Counted from the stretch's first letter, positions 1 to 7,621 are shown. The stretch is DNA of 20,294 nt from JBBQSU01 sp038234815 (GCA_038234815.1 JBBQSU010000060.1:1-20294), one strand, 5' to 3'. Numbers and translations are program-made. Notes: generated by a model not told the origin, from the sequence alone.

Positions 1-292
1 CATCAAAGTGGCCCTTTCCGACTCCTTAAAAAGTCCCGATGGGGCGCGTTTGGCACTGAATTTCTATTGGCTAATTAAGACATAACTACTTTAAAATAAA
101 TCACTTATGTAATACACGCTGGTCTTGAGCGACGTGGCCAGCAGCGAATTGTTTCCAAAATTCCCAAACCGGGAATGCGCGAGGTACGGCCCCTTCTTGC
201 GCCGCGTCCCTTCAAGGGGTTCACTTGCGATCGTCATCATGGTCCGCCTCCAACAGAAAACGGCGCGTCCGAAAACATGGTGCCTCTATACT
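1..292. other. Non-coding stretch, no gene recognised
   Basis: I see no credible coding region here; the short open frames have arginine- and serine-rich, low-complexity translations and no matching ribosome binding site. The first 120 bases are comparatively AT-rich, which suits a promoter region for something to the left, but no convincing -35/-10 pair was found. A small inverted repeat (TTCCC at 161-165, GGGAA at 171-175) is the only structure. The notable palindromes begin just after this stretch. Confidence 0.5.
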
Positions 293-340
293 AACCCCCG
301 GAGTTGCGCGATTTGGTGCCAATTCGCGCAACTCGGGGTT
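293..340. repeat. REP-like palindrome, copy 1
   Basis: An 11-bp perfect stem pairs 301-311 (GAGTTGCGCGA) with 324-334 (TCGCGCAACTC). Outside it, AACCCC (293-298) pairs with GGGGTT (335-340) across a two-base bulge at 299-300. Inside the 12-base centre (312-323), TTGG and CCAA can pair further, so the hairpin is almost continuous. There is no T-tract after it, so a Rho-independent terminator is unlikely. It shares its core with copy 2 at 411-451. Confidence 0.7.
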
Positions 341-385
341 CGACAAAAAACTACTAACTCCAGCACTGGCAGGGGATTATAAGAA

Positions 386-391
386 TATAAT
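386..391 (+). promoter_or_regulatory. Candidate -10 box (TATAAT)
   Basis: A perfect TATAAT hexamer sits in a short AT-rich island between the two palindromes. It points towards the CBS-domain gene at 605. No good -35 hexamer lies 16-18 bases upstream (363-369 reads GCACTGG), so it would need an activator or be a chance match. If used, the leader would be about 205 nt and would contain palindrome copy 2. Confidence 0.25.
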
Positions 392-410
392 AAATTTTTC
401 CACTTCGTCG

Positions 411-451
411 AAAGTTGGTGCGCGAGCGGGCGCCAATTCGCGCACCACTTT
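411..451. repeat. REP-like palindrome, copy 2
   Basis: GGTGCGCGA (417-425) pairs perfectly with TCGCGCACC (438-446). T416-A447 extends the stem, and AAAG/CTTT extends it again across one bulged T (415). The loop is 12 bases (426-437), as in copy 1, and ends in the same GCCAAT before TCGCGCA. The outer stem differs from copy 1 on both arms (TTGCGCGA/TCGCGCAA against GTGCGCGA/TCGCGCAC), so pairing is kept while sequence changes. This suggests a mobile or selected structured repeat. Confidence 0.7.
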
Positions 452-604
452 TCCCCGAGAGGTTTGCTGGCCACGCCGGCTTATCGGCCCGGCCAAGATA
501 ACTTTTTCACAATGTTGATTTTCAGGGCGCGGAATGGGCAAGATATAAGGGTCATTTTTCCGAGTGTTTTTGATCAGGCGAGGATTTTTACAACGGAGCG
601 CACC

Positions 605-1042
605 ATGCCGACAGCGACCGACATTCTTGCACTCAAGGGCTACAGCATTCTGCACGTGCCACCAACGTCTACGGTTCTCGATGCGGTTCACAAGATGAAC
701 CAGCACGGCTGCGGAGCGATCGTGATACTGGACGAAGGTCGAACCTTGGGGATGTTTACCGAGCGCGACGTGTTGCGTCGGGTGATCGGTGACGCGAAAG
801 ACCCTGCGGCCACGCGCGTTGGGGACGTGATGACAACGGACGTCATCTGCTGCGAACCGACCGCCGACATCGACGACATCTCCACCCTGATGCGCAATCG
901 CAGGATACGGCACCTGCCGGTCTGCGATGCCGAAGGCGATATGCTCGGCATAATCAGCATCGGCGACATCAATGCCTATAATGCCTCAAATCAGGAAGCG
1001 AGAATTCAGCACTTGAGCGATTACATCTATGGCCGGGTGTAG
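605..1042 (+). CDS. Twin CBS-domain protein, 145 aa
   Basis: This small soluble protein is made almost entirely of two CBS domains, a Bateman module that typically binds adenine nucleotides and regulates a partner. CBS1 spans about residues 14-64 and ends in GMFTERDVLRRV. CBS2 spans about 72-128, begins VGDVMTTDV and ends in GIISIGDIN. Both domain ends carry the G-h-h-(T/S)-x-x-D pattern seen in nucleotide-binding CBS pairs. There is no signal peptide, membrane segment or fused catalytic domain. The ATG at 605 is chosen because GGAG (595-598) lies 6 bases upstream; the frame is open back to 464, but that part reads like non-coding sequence. The next gene converges from the minus strand with a 39-bp gap, so it is probably monocistronic. 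The ligand and partner cannot be told from the sequence. Confidence 0.9.
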   Translation: MPTATDILALKGYSILHVPPTSTVLDAVHKMNQHGCGAIVILDEGRTLGMFTERDVLRRVIGDAKDPAATRVGDVMTTDVICCEPTADIDDISTLMRNRRIRHLPVCDAEGDMLGIISIGDINAYNASNQEARIQHLSDYIYGRV

Positions 1043-1081
1043 GGTTCGGTGCGGCGCCGGGCGATGTTGCGCTGCGGCAAT

Positions 1082-3094
1082 TCACTCGATCGTCACAACT
1101 CCATGAATACCGACGTCTGGCACAGTAATGCAGAGGTGCTTGCTTTCACGTCGCCAGGACAGTGGGATATTGCCCGGTTCAAAGCTCACGTGTTTCGGAT
1201 CGGTCGCGGCCCGGACGCGCAGTTCCACGGGGCCGCTGGGCGGAATGTAGTCCCAAGTGAACCCTGCTGGGTCGATCCCACCAGCGTTTATCAAGTTGAT
1301 GAGCAGCTTTTCGCCGCGCCGACGGACGGTAAGATCAACCGGGCTGCGCGACTGCATTTGAACCAGCGGATCAGGCAACAGTCCCTCGACAACACTCTTG
1401 AGGTGCATCCGAACCCCGACGCTGCGGCCGGACAGATAGCGCTTTCCGAGCGGAAGAAATAATCCCGCGATACTCCCCCGACCGAGCTTGCGGACCGCAC
1501 CGGCGGGCGTGAAATCCCCGCCGAAGTCGTGTTCGGCGAAAATCCTTCCGAATAATTTCGTTCCGCGGGCTGGTCGAATGCTCTTGGCGAAAACCCCGAG
1601 CACGCCAGCAAGGTCTGCCTTTGACGCCCCGGAATCGATCGACCAATATTGCGCGGTCGATCCCACGTCCGGCCCGATCTTTACACCGAGTTCTTTGCTA
1701 AACAGCCGGCAGGCACCGACGCCGATCACCAGCACCGTTCCGCCGTTACGGGCAAAACGCAGGAGGCCCAGGCGGCAGGGTTTGGAAAGGAATGACCATT
1801 CGGGAACGATGATGACCCGATATTGCTCCAGCCCGCGAGCAAGGTGACCGTCATGGATGATGTCCACCGACAGCCCGCTTTCGACCAAGGCTGATACTAC
1901 TCCGCGAGAGTCGTTGGAAACCCCGCCGGGGTTAAATAATGCCTCAGACTGTCGGTAAAATCCGCTGGTAGAATAAAGGACGGCGATTTCCGACGCTGGG
2001 TCCGTCTTGAAACAAAGCTCGCGGCGCTGGGAGCAAAATTCTGCGACCGGCCGATAGCGTCGCAAGTCATCGTCGCTGATCGATCCGTCACGTTTTTGTG
2101 CGAAGTAGCATTGATATCCCCCGCCCAGCGCCAGGACGACCGCAGCCTCCTGCATCAGTTGCACAGATGTTTTTGGCGCGCGGTGCTTGTACGGCTCGTC
2201 ACTGCTCCAGCGCGTGGCGAATCCCCAGCTCATCAGGTCCCATGGGCGGCCTTGGGTGGCGAGAATGCGCGCCTCAAAACGAGCGGAGTTGAGACTGTTT
2301 TCTGGGGCAAAATCGCCAGAAAGAAAGTCCACGTCTATCGATGGGGTTTCCGGCATGTGTGAGCTGTAGGCCCAGTTGCTGGCGACCTGAAATCCCGGTG
2401 CCTGCTGGTGCAGCGTTTGGACGTAATGCGCAAGATATTTGCGAAACCCTTCCCGACAAAATTCGGCGAAATGCTGCCAGTCGGGAGAATCGGACGTTTT
2501 CGGCGCGGTCTTTTTCCCCGTCGCGACGCGCCAGGCCGCAAGGCTCCATTTGGAATAATCGCGCATCGCGCCCCAGCAGTCGCCGTCCACCCAGACACCG
2601 TCCACGCCATATTCTTTTGCGAGTTCGAGCAGTTGCGGGATCATCAGGCGATCCACGTAAGGCCCGAAGACCGATGTCGCGCGGGCATCGGGCTTGCCAT
2701 CGGCACGACAGGCGGCCCACGACGGGTGTGCGGCAACGGCCTCGACATCCACCACGCCGGAATAGTGCATGACACGCGATACGCCGGCCCGGGCCGTTTC
2801 TTTTCGCCAGACTTTCAGCGGGTCGCCGACAAAGCTGGGCGCGCAGGAGCCAATCCGGCTGGGATAGCTGGCGATGCCCGGGTGGCCTTTACAGTCGATT
2901 TGAATGAAATCGGGCTGGAGCGCGTCGATCACCCTTCGCACCATCGCCGGAGTCACCCTGCGACCGATCTTGTGGTCGCGCTTCTGACAGTGAAAGTCAA
3001 AATGCACGCCGAAGAAACGTTCCCGGTGACCGCCGATTGGTTCGGCGGCGGATTTCGACTCTTTAAAATTTGCGGATCTACTTGGTTGCATCAT
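1082..3094 (-). CDS. Putative glycoside hydrolase (GHL6-like), about 670 aa
   Basis: A probable cytoplasmic glycosidase-like protein that I place tentatively in the hypothetical glycosyl hydrolase 6 type (PF14871, TIM-barrel superfamily). Near the N terminus is FFGVHFDFH (residues 27-35), then a barrel-like region with YGVDGVWVDGDCWG (about 162-175). The middle (EIAVLYSTSGFY onwards, then VIIVPEW and a GGTVLVIG strand) resembles the glutamine-amidotransferase-like fold used as a trimerisation domain in GH42 enzymes. The last 110 residues or so look like a beta-sandwich. No signal peptide is visible. The start is ambiguous: the frame opens at 3130, but adjacent ATGs at 3094 and 3091 give only a 14-17 bp overlap with the GH42 stop, which suits translational coupling. 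The Shine-Dalgarno is weak. Substrate and catalytic residues are not assignable; an inactive accessory protein is possible. Confidence 0.75.
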   Translation of the reverse strand: MMQPSRSANFKESKSAAEPIGGHRERFFGVHFDFHCQKRDHKIGRRVTPAMVRRVIDALQPDFIQIDCKGHPGIASYPSRIGSCAPSFVGDPLKVWRKETARAGVSRVMHYSGVVDVEAVAAHPSWAACRADGKPDARATSVFGPYVDRLMIPQLLELAKEYGVDGVWVDGDCWGAMRDYSKWSLAAWRVATGKKTAPKTSDSPDWQHFAEFCREGFRKYLAHYVQTLHQQAPGFQVASNWAYSSHMPETPSIDVDFLSGDFAPENSLNSARFEARILATQGRPWDLMSWGFATRWSSDEPYKHRAPKTSVQLMQEAAVVLALGGGYQCYFAQKRDGSISDDDLRRYRPVAEFCSQRRELCFKTDPASEIAVLYSTSGFYRQSEALFNPGGVSNDSRGVVSALVESGLSVDIIHDGHLARGLEQYRVIIVPEWSFLSKPCRLGLLRFARNGGTVLVIGVGACRLFSKELGVKIGPDVGSTAQYWSIDSGASKADLAGVLGVFAKSIRPARGTKLFGRIFAEHDFGGDFTPAGAVRKLGRGSIAGLFLPLGKRYLSGRSVGVRMHLKSVVEGLLPDPLVQMQSRSPVDLTVRRRGEKLLINLINAGGIDPAGFTWDYIPPSGPVELRVRAATDPKHVSFEPGNIPLSWRRESKHLCITVPDVGIHGVVTIE

Positions 3095-5054
3095 TGTGTT
3101 CGTCCCAAATCGCCACGCCGGCCGCCTCAAGCCGTTTTGAACCGATCAAAAACCTGGCATTCTTGCCCGCGGGCACGTCGATTGGCTTGTCCTGATAATT
3201 GAGCAATACTTTAAGCGAGCCGAGCGTGCGCAGGACCACGCGGTCGGGTAGGACCGTTGTAGGAAGCTTTAGTTCCTTGCACAGCTTCTCGACCAGCGCA
3301 TCGGTAAACGCCTGTTCGGCAAACGCGCCGCAGTAGGTGGTTGCCCCCGGGCCTTGCTTTTTCTGCATAACCGCGACGGCGCCGGCATAAAACTGATCGG
3401 CGTACTTTGCCAGCACGCGTGTTTCCGGCTCGGCGTAAAGCAGATCGCCCCAGACGCTCCAAGGGTATTTTTTCCCATCAAGCTCGATTTGGCCCGTGCG
3501 GTCGTCGGGCAGCACGTCGTAGGCTTCGATCGATCCGCCGATAAGCGGGAGGATCGGGCGGGCGGTCGGGCCTTCCCACAGTTGGCCGTTGCGGTTCATA
3601 AGGCCCGACCGGCAGGTGAGCAGCAGGTGCCCGCCACCCGTGACGTATTGCTGAAATTTCGAGACCAGGCCGTCGTCGATCATCTGGATCCCCGGCGCGA
3701 TGACGAGCGGAATTTCGGCAGGGATAGGCCGGCCCGGCTGGAGAATTTTGATCGGCAGGCCGAGGCGCATAGCCGCACGATACCACATCTGAAGGAAACG
3801 GCCCTGGTTCCACCGCCGGGCCTGCGGGAGCGTGGTGTAATACCAGAGCTGCTCGAAATCGAGCATCAACCCGACCGACGGCGCCGTCGTTTTGGCGGGT
3901 TTGAGCTTGCCTGCCGGGATTTTCTTTAACTCGTCGGCCACCTGCGAGAACTGCCTGCCGCCCGGAGAAAGCATCACGCCGTCGGTCCCTACCAGCCCGT
4001 GATGAAAGAGTTCCATTCCCCAAAGCGGCTGGCGATAGCGATAAGTGGTCACAAACTCGGCACCGTGGGCCAGCGCTGTCCAAATCCACAATCGCACGGC
4101 CCCCGGATAAACCAGCGTCGGCACCCCGCTCCAGTTGGTCTGGCCCGGTTGAAGTTCCATCATGGCCCACCGGTTGTGATAACTGGCCATCTGGTCGTGA
4201 ATCATGCAGATGCCGGCGGGGTCGGCGATGCGGAACGTCTCGTCCTGCGTCTGCTTTTCCAAGCCGGTGACGGGATAGCTATCCCAGGAATAGAGCGACA
4301 GGTCGTTGGCCATGTCGGCAGGATCGCAGTCGAGGTGAAGCGGCATGAAATTGGTGGTGATGAACCGCTCGCCGACTCGTGGCTTGAGGATGTCCGCCTG
4401 AAGCTTGTTGTAATCGGCAAACGACCATGACCAGAACCGCGAGGCGTCCAGCGTCTCGTGCGGATTGCGATAATCCGCGTCGCGCGACGTCGGGAACAGT
4501 ATCTGTGAAAAATCGCTGTAGAAAGTGTTCCAGAACTGGCATCCCCAGGCTTTGTTCAGGTTTTCGATCGAGCCATACCGCTTTTCCAGCCACGCACGAA
4601 AAGCTTTATGCGTTGTCTCGGATTGATCGAACGGCGCGTTGTACTCATTGTCGATCTGCCAGCCGATGACCGCGGGGTGATCGCCGAGACGCTCGGCCAG
4701 TTGCGTGACGACTTTCGTCGTAAATTCCCTCACGCGGGAATGCAGGTGCAGGGCGTGGCGACGGCCACCGAAGCGCTTTCCCGTCAGCATGATTTCGGGA
4801 TATTTCTGGGCCATCCATACCGGCACGACGGCGGTTGGGGTGCAAAGAATGATCTTCAGCTTTCTGCGCGCTGCCAGTTCAACACACCCATGCAGCCAGT
4901 CCAGATGGTATTGGCCCTCGGCCGGTTCGATGGTTCCCCAGGCGAATTCGCCCAGATGAACGATCTGCATACCCATCTGCGCGATGTGGTCGAGGTCGCG
5001 TTCCCACTGCTCGCGGGGCCATTGTTCGGGATAGTAATAAGTGCCGATTTTCAT
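3078..5054 (-). CDS. GH42 beta-galactosidase, 658 aa
   Basis: This is a retaining beta-galactosidase of glycoside hydrolase family 42, releasing terminal beta-galactose from oligosaccharides. The N terminus KIGTYYYPEQWP and the FAWGTIEPAEGQYHLDWL segment are family hallmarks. The likely acid/base is E137 in IGWQIDNEYN. The likely nucleophile is E300 in MMELQPGQTNW; the spacing fits characterised GH42 enzymes. YRYRQPLWGMELFHHG (339-352) continues the active-site region. An amidotransferase-like trimerisation domain covers about 390-590, followed by a small C-terminal beta domain. Length is normal for the family. No signal peptide is present, so it should act on imported sugars. AAGGA (complement of 5061-5065) lies 6 bases before the ATG. 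It is first of a two-gene minus-strand unit with the downstream glycosidase-like gene, and diverges from pheA across 68 bp. No sugar transporter or regulator adjoins it. Confidence 0.95.
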   Translation of the reverse strand: MKIGTYYYPEQWPREQWERDLDHIAQMGMQIVHLGEFAWGTIEPAEGQYHLDWLHGCVELAARRKLKIILCTPTAVVPVWMAQKYPEIMLTGKRFGGRRHALHLHSRVREFTTKVVTQLAERLGDHPAVIGWQIDNEYNAPFDQSETTHKAFRAWLEKRYGSIENLNKAWGCQFWNTFYSDFSQILFPTSRDADYRNPHETLDASRFWSWSFADYNKLQADILKPRVGERFITTNFMPLHLDCDPADMANDLSLYSWDSYPVTGLEKQTQDETFRIADPAGICMIHDQMASYHNRWAMMELQPGQTNWSGVPTLVYPGAVRLWIWTALAHGAEFVTTYRYRQPLWGMELFHHGLVGTDGVMLSPGGRQFSQVADELKKIPAGKLKPAKTTAPSVGLMLDFEQLWYYTTLPQARRWNQGRFLQMWYRAAMRLGLPIKILQPGRPIPAEIPLVIAPGIQMIDDGLVSKFQQYVTGGGHLLLTCRSGLMNRNGQLWEGPTARPILPLIGGSIEAYDVLPDDRTGQIELDGKKYPWSVWGDLLYAEPETRVLAKYADQFYAGAVAVMQKKQGPGATTYCGAFAEQAFTDALVEKLCKELKLPTTVLPDRVVLRTLGSLKVLLNYQDKPIDVPAGKNARFLIGSKRLEAAGVAIWDEHNDATK

Positions 5055-5122
5055 GTTTTGTCCTTACTTCCAGGCCCTATCCTACTTTTGACGCGCCCGG
5101 CGGCAAGCGATACAAGACCCCG

Positions 5123-6196
5123 ATGCCTTCTTTGGATGAACTCCGCGTGCGGATTGACCAACTCGATGAGAAGCTGGTGGGGCTACTCAATGCCCGCGCA
5201 GAAGTTGTGGTGGACATCGGAAAAATCAAGCAGAAAAACGCCGAGCCGATTTACGCCCCCGACCGTGAAAAGGTGGTGATGGAAAAGGTTCGGCAGCTTA
5301 ATAAGGGGCCGTTGACCAACCGCTGTCTCGAAGCCGTCTATCGCGAGCTGATGAGCGGATCGTTCGCGCTGGAAAAGCCCCTGCGGATTGGCTATCTCGG
5401 CCCGGCCGGCACGTTCTCGCACGGCGCCGCGACCGGCAAATTCGGCAGCAGTGTCGATTATGTGCCACTGACAACAATCCCTGCGGTTTTCGAGGAAGTG
5501 GTTCGCGGGCACTGCGATTACGGGCTTGTGCCGGTTGAAAACAGCATTGGCGGGGGGGTTGTGGATACGCTCGACGCGTTCTTGCACAGTTCGGCCAAAA
5601 TCTGTGCCGAAGTGCTGACGACGATCCATCATCATCTCCTGGCCAAGGAACCATGGGATGAAATCACCAAAGTTTGTTCCAAAGCCCAGGTTTTTAGTCA
5701 ATGCCGAAACTGGCTGGCTGCTGTGGGGAAGGAACGCGCGCAAATGTCCGTCGATAGCACGACGACCGCCGCCGAAATGGCCCGAGACCAGTCCGGCGTG
5801 GCTGCGATCGCGTCCAAACAGGCGGCGGAGTTATACGGCCTGCAAATTCTCTATGAAAACATCGAGGACAACCCCGATAATGTCACGCGGTTCTTTGTCA
5901 TAGGCCGCGAGCCGGCCCGTCGAAGCGGCGACGACAAAACCGCCATCATGTTCACGGCCGCCCACAAGCCCGGCGCATTGGCCGAGGTGCTGGACGTGTT
6001 CCGCGACAGCGGGATCAACCTCACCGATATTGAGAAGCGGCCCAGCAAGAAGGTGAACTGGGAGTATTACTTTTTTATCGATGCCCAGGGTCACGCCGAG
6101 GACGCCGACATGCAGAAGGCCATCGCCGGCGCCCGGCAGCATTGCCTGCAATTGACGGTGCTAGGCAGCTACCCGCGGGCCAGGGAAGTGCTGTAG
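5123..6196 (+). CDS. pheA: Bifunctional chorismate mutase / prephenate dehydratase
   Basis: Converts chorismate to prephenate and then to phenylpyruvate, the committed steps to phenylalanine. Residues 1-85 are an AroQ-type chorismate mutase helix bundle (LDELRVRIDQLDEKLVGLLNAR, then APDREK). Residues 87-265 are the dehydratase, with GYLGPAGTFSH (90-100), GLVPVENS and the catalytic TRF motif at T255-F257. Residues 273-355 are an ACT domain (HKPGALAEVLDVF, then a GINLTDIE segment). The feedback motif usually written ESRP reads E304-K-R-P here. At 357 aa the protein has the normal fused length. The start at 5123 fits the beginning of the mutase domain, though no clear Shine-Dalgarno precedes it. 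It diverges from the GH42 gene and looks monocistronic. No other aromatic-pathway gene is in the window. Confidence 0.97.
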   Translation: MPSLDELRVRIDQLDEKLVGLLNARAEVVVDIGKIKQKNAEPIYAPDREKVVMEKVRQLNKGPLTNRCLEAVYRELMSGSFALEKPLRIGYLGPAGTFSHGAATGKFGSSVDYVPLTTIPAVFEEVVRGHCDYGLVPVENSIGGGVVDTLDAFLHSSAKICAEVLTTIHHHLLAKEPWDEITKVCSKAQVFSQCRNWLAAVGKERAQMSVDSTTTAAEMARDQSGVAAIASKQAAELYGLQILYENIEDNPDNVTRFFVIGREPARRSGDDKTAIMFTAAHKPGALAEVLDVFRDSGINLTDIEKRPSKKVNWEYYFFIDAQGHAEDADMQKAIAGARQHCLQLTVLGSYPRAREVL

Positions 6197-6214
6197 AATT
6201 GAACCGATCTGTCA

Positions 6215-6234
6215 AAACCGGCGTTTCTTTTTTT
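6215..6234 (+). terminator. Weak candidate terminator after pheA
   Basis: Eighteen bases after the pheA stop, AAAC (6215-6218) can pair with GTTT (6223-6226) around CGGC, followed by a run of seven Ts (6228-6234). The T-tract is good but the four-pair stem is very weak, so this may instead be an unstructured T-rich stretch. Confidence 0.25.
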
Positions 6235-6600
6235 ATCTTTGACACACTTGAAAGCATGCCACTGGCCGTTCTAACGGGATGTGCATAATTCAGGACGTAG
6301 GTTTGTCTGGATGTGGCGCGCCGATCGCGCCAATCATCGCGGAATTGCAACTCCTTAGGAAACGCAGTTAGCTGGGGAACGGGTGGGAAGCGTCCTGTGT
6401 CTGGCTTTATAGCCTTGGGGTGCAATGGAGCAGGCATCACGCTCAAGAAATTGCCGAGTTCGCTGCGCCATTCTTCGCTATCGAGCCCGCACTTTCTGCG
6501 CCTCGGCCTCCCCTATCGTTACAAATTCGACCTCCTTTTCTATTCATCTCATCCAGCTTACCCCTTGGCCTATACTTCTGCCGATAAACCCGTTGTCGGA
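6235..6600. other. Gap of about 500 bp between pheA and the DUF2203 gene
   Basis: From the pheA stop to 6700 I recognise no gene. The short open frames on either strand translate to low-complexity, serine/arginine-rich sequence without family features. The one clear structure is a 7-bp hairpin, TGGCGCG (6314-6320) and CGCGCCA (6326-6332), with a 5-base loop and no T-tract. A candidate promoter for the next operon lies near the right end. Confidence 0.5.
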
Positions 6601-6603
6601 TGA

Positions 6604-6631
6604 TTGAATCTCCGGCGCGGCGTGGCATAAT
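6604..6631 (+). promoter_or_regulatory. Candidate sigma-70-type promoter for the DUF2203-DoxX pair
   Basis: TTGAAT (6604-6609) and CATAAT (6626-6631) are separated by 16 bases. They match four and five of six consensus positions respectively. Transcription would begin near 6638, giving a leader of about 60 nt before the ATG at 6701. This is the best promoter-like pair I found in the 500-bp gap, but the sigma factor preferences of this organism are unknown. Confidence 0.35.
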
Positions 6632-6700
6632 CTTTTTTCGCTGCCAGCCGCGTGGGTCGTTGTGCCGTGCATACAATGGATGCAGAAAGGTGAGAAAATT

Positions 6701-7138
6701 ATGGCCGGATCTCAAAGAATGTCTCCGCGGCCGGTTGTCCCTTCCAAAAAGAGGCGATTTTCCCTGGCCGAAGCCAACCGCTCGCTCCCCTTGGTTCAAC
6801 GAGTCGTGACCGACATCGTTCGTTCTCACGAGCAGGCGGTCGCGCTTCAGGCCAAACTGGAAGACGGCGCCAAAGGCGATGAACGGTCGGCGACGCAGGA
6901 AAAATTGGAAAAGCTCATGGATAAGCTTCAGGGCTTTGTCGATGAATTGGCGGAAATCGGTGTAGAACTGAAGGATTATTCAATCGGTTTGGTGGATTTC
7001 ATCGGTCGCCACGAAGGTCGCGACGTTTATTTGTGCTGGAAACTCGGCGAAGACAAGATCGGCTACTGGCACGATCTGCATACGGGTTTTGCAGGTCGCA
7101 AGCCGGTCACCCAACTCGATGAGACGGAATCCGCATGA
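6701..7138 (+). CDS. DUF2203-family protein, 145 aa
   Basis: A small soluble protein matching the DUF2203 pattern. Residues 20-33 (FSLAEANRSLPLVQ) form the family opening. A charged helical hairpin covers about 35-85. Residues 86-132 hold the conserved core: GVELKDYSIGLVDF, then GRDVYLCWKLGE and IGYWHDLHTGFAGRKP. The function of the family is not established as far as I know; the helical part suggests a protein-protein interaction. The ATG at 6701 is preferred over 6662 because AAAGGTGAG (6686-6694) sits just upstream and because the extra 13 residues do not look conserved. Its stop overlaps the start of the DoxX gene (ATGA at 7135-7138), so the two are almost certainly co-transcribed and translationally coupled. 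Confidence 0.88.
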   Translation: MAGSQRMSPRPVVPSKKRRFSLAEANRSLPLVQRVVTDIVRSHEQAVALQAKLEDGAKGDERSATQEKLEKLMDKLQGFVDELAEIGVELKDYSIGLVDFIGRHEGRDVYLCWKLGEDKIGYWHDLHTGFAGRKPVTQLDETESA

Positions 7139-7581
7139 TTAGCTGGAAGTACCTCGCCTGTGGCGGGAACGGCGCGTATACGTTTCTGGGTGATTTGGGC
7201 CTTGCGATTGCGCGCATCGGCGCCGGGGCAATGCTAGCCGTGCATGGCTGGGGGAAAATCCCAGTCTCTGAAGGATTTATCACCGGGATTGCCAAAATGG
7301 GCTTCCCAGCCCCGACGGCTTTTGCCTGGGCGTCCGCCCTCACCGAGTTCGCCGGGGCGATCCTGCTGGCCTTGGGCCTCATGACCCGCCCGGTTGCGCT
7401 TGCCCTGACATTCAATATGACCGTGGCCGCGTTCATCGCCCTCAAAGATGCGCCTTGGGTGACGCCCATGACCGGCGGTCCAGCCAAGGAAATGGCCTTG
7501 CTCTACCTGCTGATCTTCCTCATTTTCGTTTTCACGGGCGCAGGACGATTTAGTGCCGACCGTGTGTTGCGCGGCACATAG
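7135..7581 (+). CDS. DoxX-family integral membrane protein, 148 aa
   Basis: A four-helix inner-membrane protein of the DoxX/DoxD-like type. Hydrophobic segments lie near residues 20-38, 62-81, 86-103 and 119-137. Family features include LAIARIGAGAMLAVHGWGKI in helix 1, the GxxxG-poor FITGIAKMGFPAP loop, and TEFAGAILLALGLMTRP in helix 2. DoxX relatives have been linked to quinone or thiosulfate metabolism and redox protection in some bacteria, but most are uncharacterised, so no substrate is assigned. The gene starts within the DUF2203 stop codon (ATGA), and that pairing is the best clue to its role. A 7-bp hairpin follows 15 bp after its stop. Confidence 0.85.
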   Translation: MISWKYLACGGNGAYTFLGDLGLAIARIGAGAMLAVHGWGKIPVSEGFITGIAKMGFPAPTAFAWASALTEFAGAILLALGLMTRPVALALTFNMTVAAFIALKDAPWVTPMTGGPAKEMALLYLLIFLIFVFTGAGRFSADRVLRGT

Positions 7582-7596
7582 CCCGTTCATCGCCGC

Positions 7597-7621
7597 GACG
7601 CCGTCGTAACCAAGCGGCGTC
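7597..7621. other. Hairpin between DoxX and the ABC operon
   Basis: GACGCCG (7597-7603) pairs perfectly with CGGCGTC (7615-7621) around an 11-base loop. It lies 15 bp after the DoxX stop and 53 bp before the first permease start. No T-tract follows, so it is not a standard intrinsic terminator; it could stabilise an mRNA end or be incidental. Confidence 0.35.

Noticed and set aside
51..65. Sigma-54-like promoter (TGGCACT, then TTCT)
   Set aside because: The -24 half fits, but the -12 half lacks the essential GC (TTCT instead of TTGC), and no gene follows at a sensible distance.
293..451. CRISPR array
   Set aside because: There are only two copies; they are diverged palindromes about 110 bp apart with no regular spacer, and no cas gene is present.
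377..913. Minus-strand frame of 178 codons opposite the CBS gene
   Set aside because: It is a shadow of the CBS frame; its translation is rich in His, Arg and Gln and shows no domain, while the plus strand has clear CBS motifs and a ribosome binding site.
1043..1081. Bidirectional terminator between the convergent CBS and GHL6-like genes
   Set aside because: The 39-bp gap contains a CGGCGCCG palindrome but no T-tract on either strand, so I could not support a terminator.
2408..3202. Plus-strand frame of 264 codons
   Set aside because: It is antisense to the GHL6-like and GH42 genes, Arg/His-rich and without recognisable motifs, as is usual for shadow frames in GC-rich DNA.
6314..6332. Hairpin as a terminator or operator
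   Set aside because: The 7-bp GC stem has no T-tract and is over 100 bp from any gene end; GC-rich DNA yields such stems by chance.
6425..6607. Plus-strand frame of 60 codons in the pheA-DUF2203 gap
   Set aside because: The product is Ser/Arg/Pro-rich with no family features, and GGGG before the ATG is weak evidence on its own.
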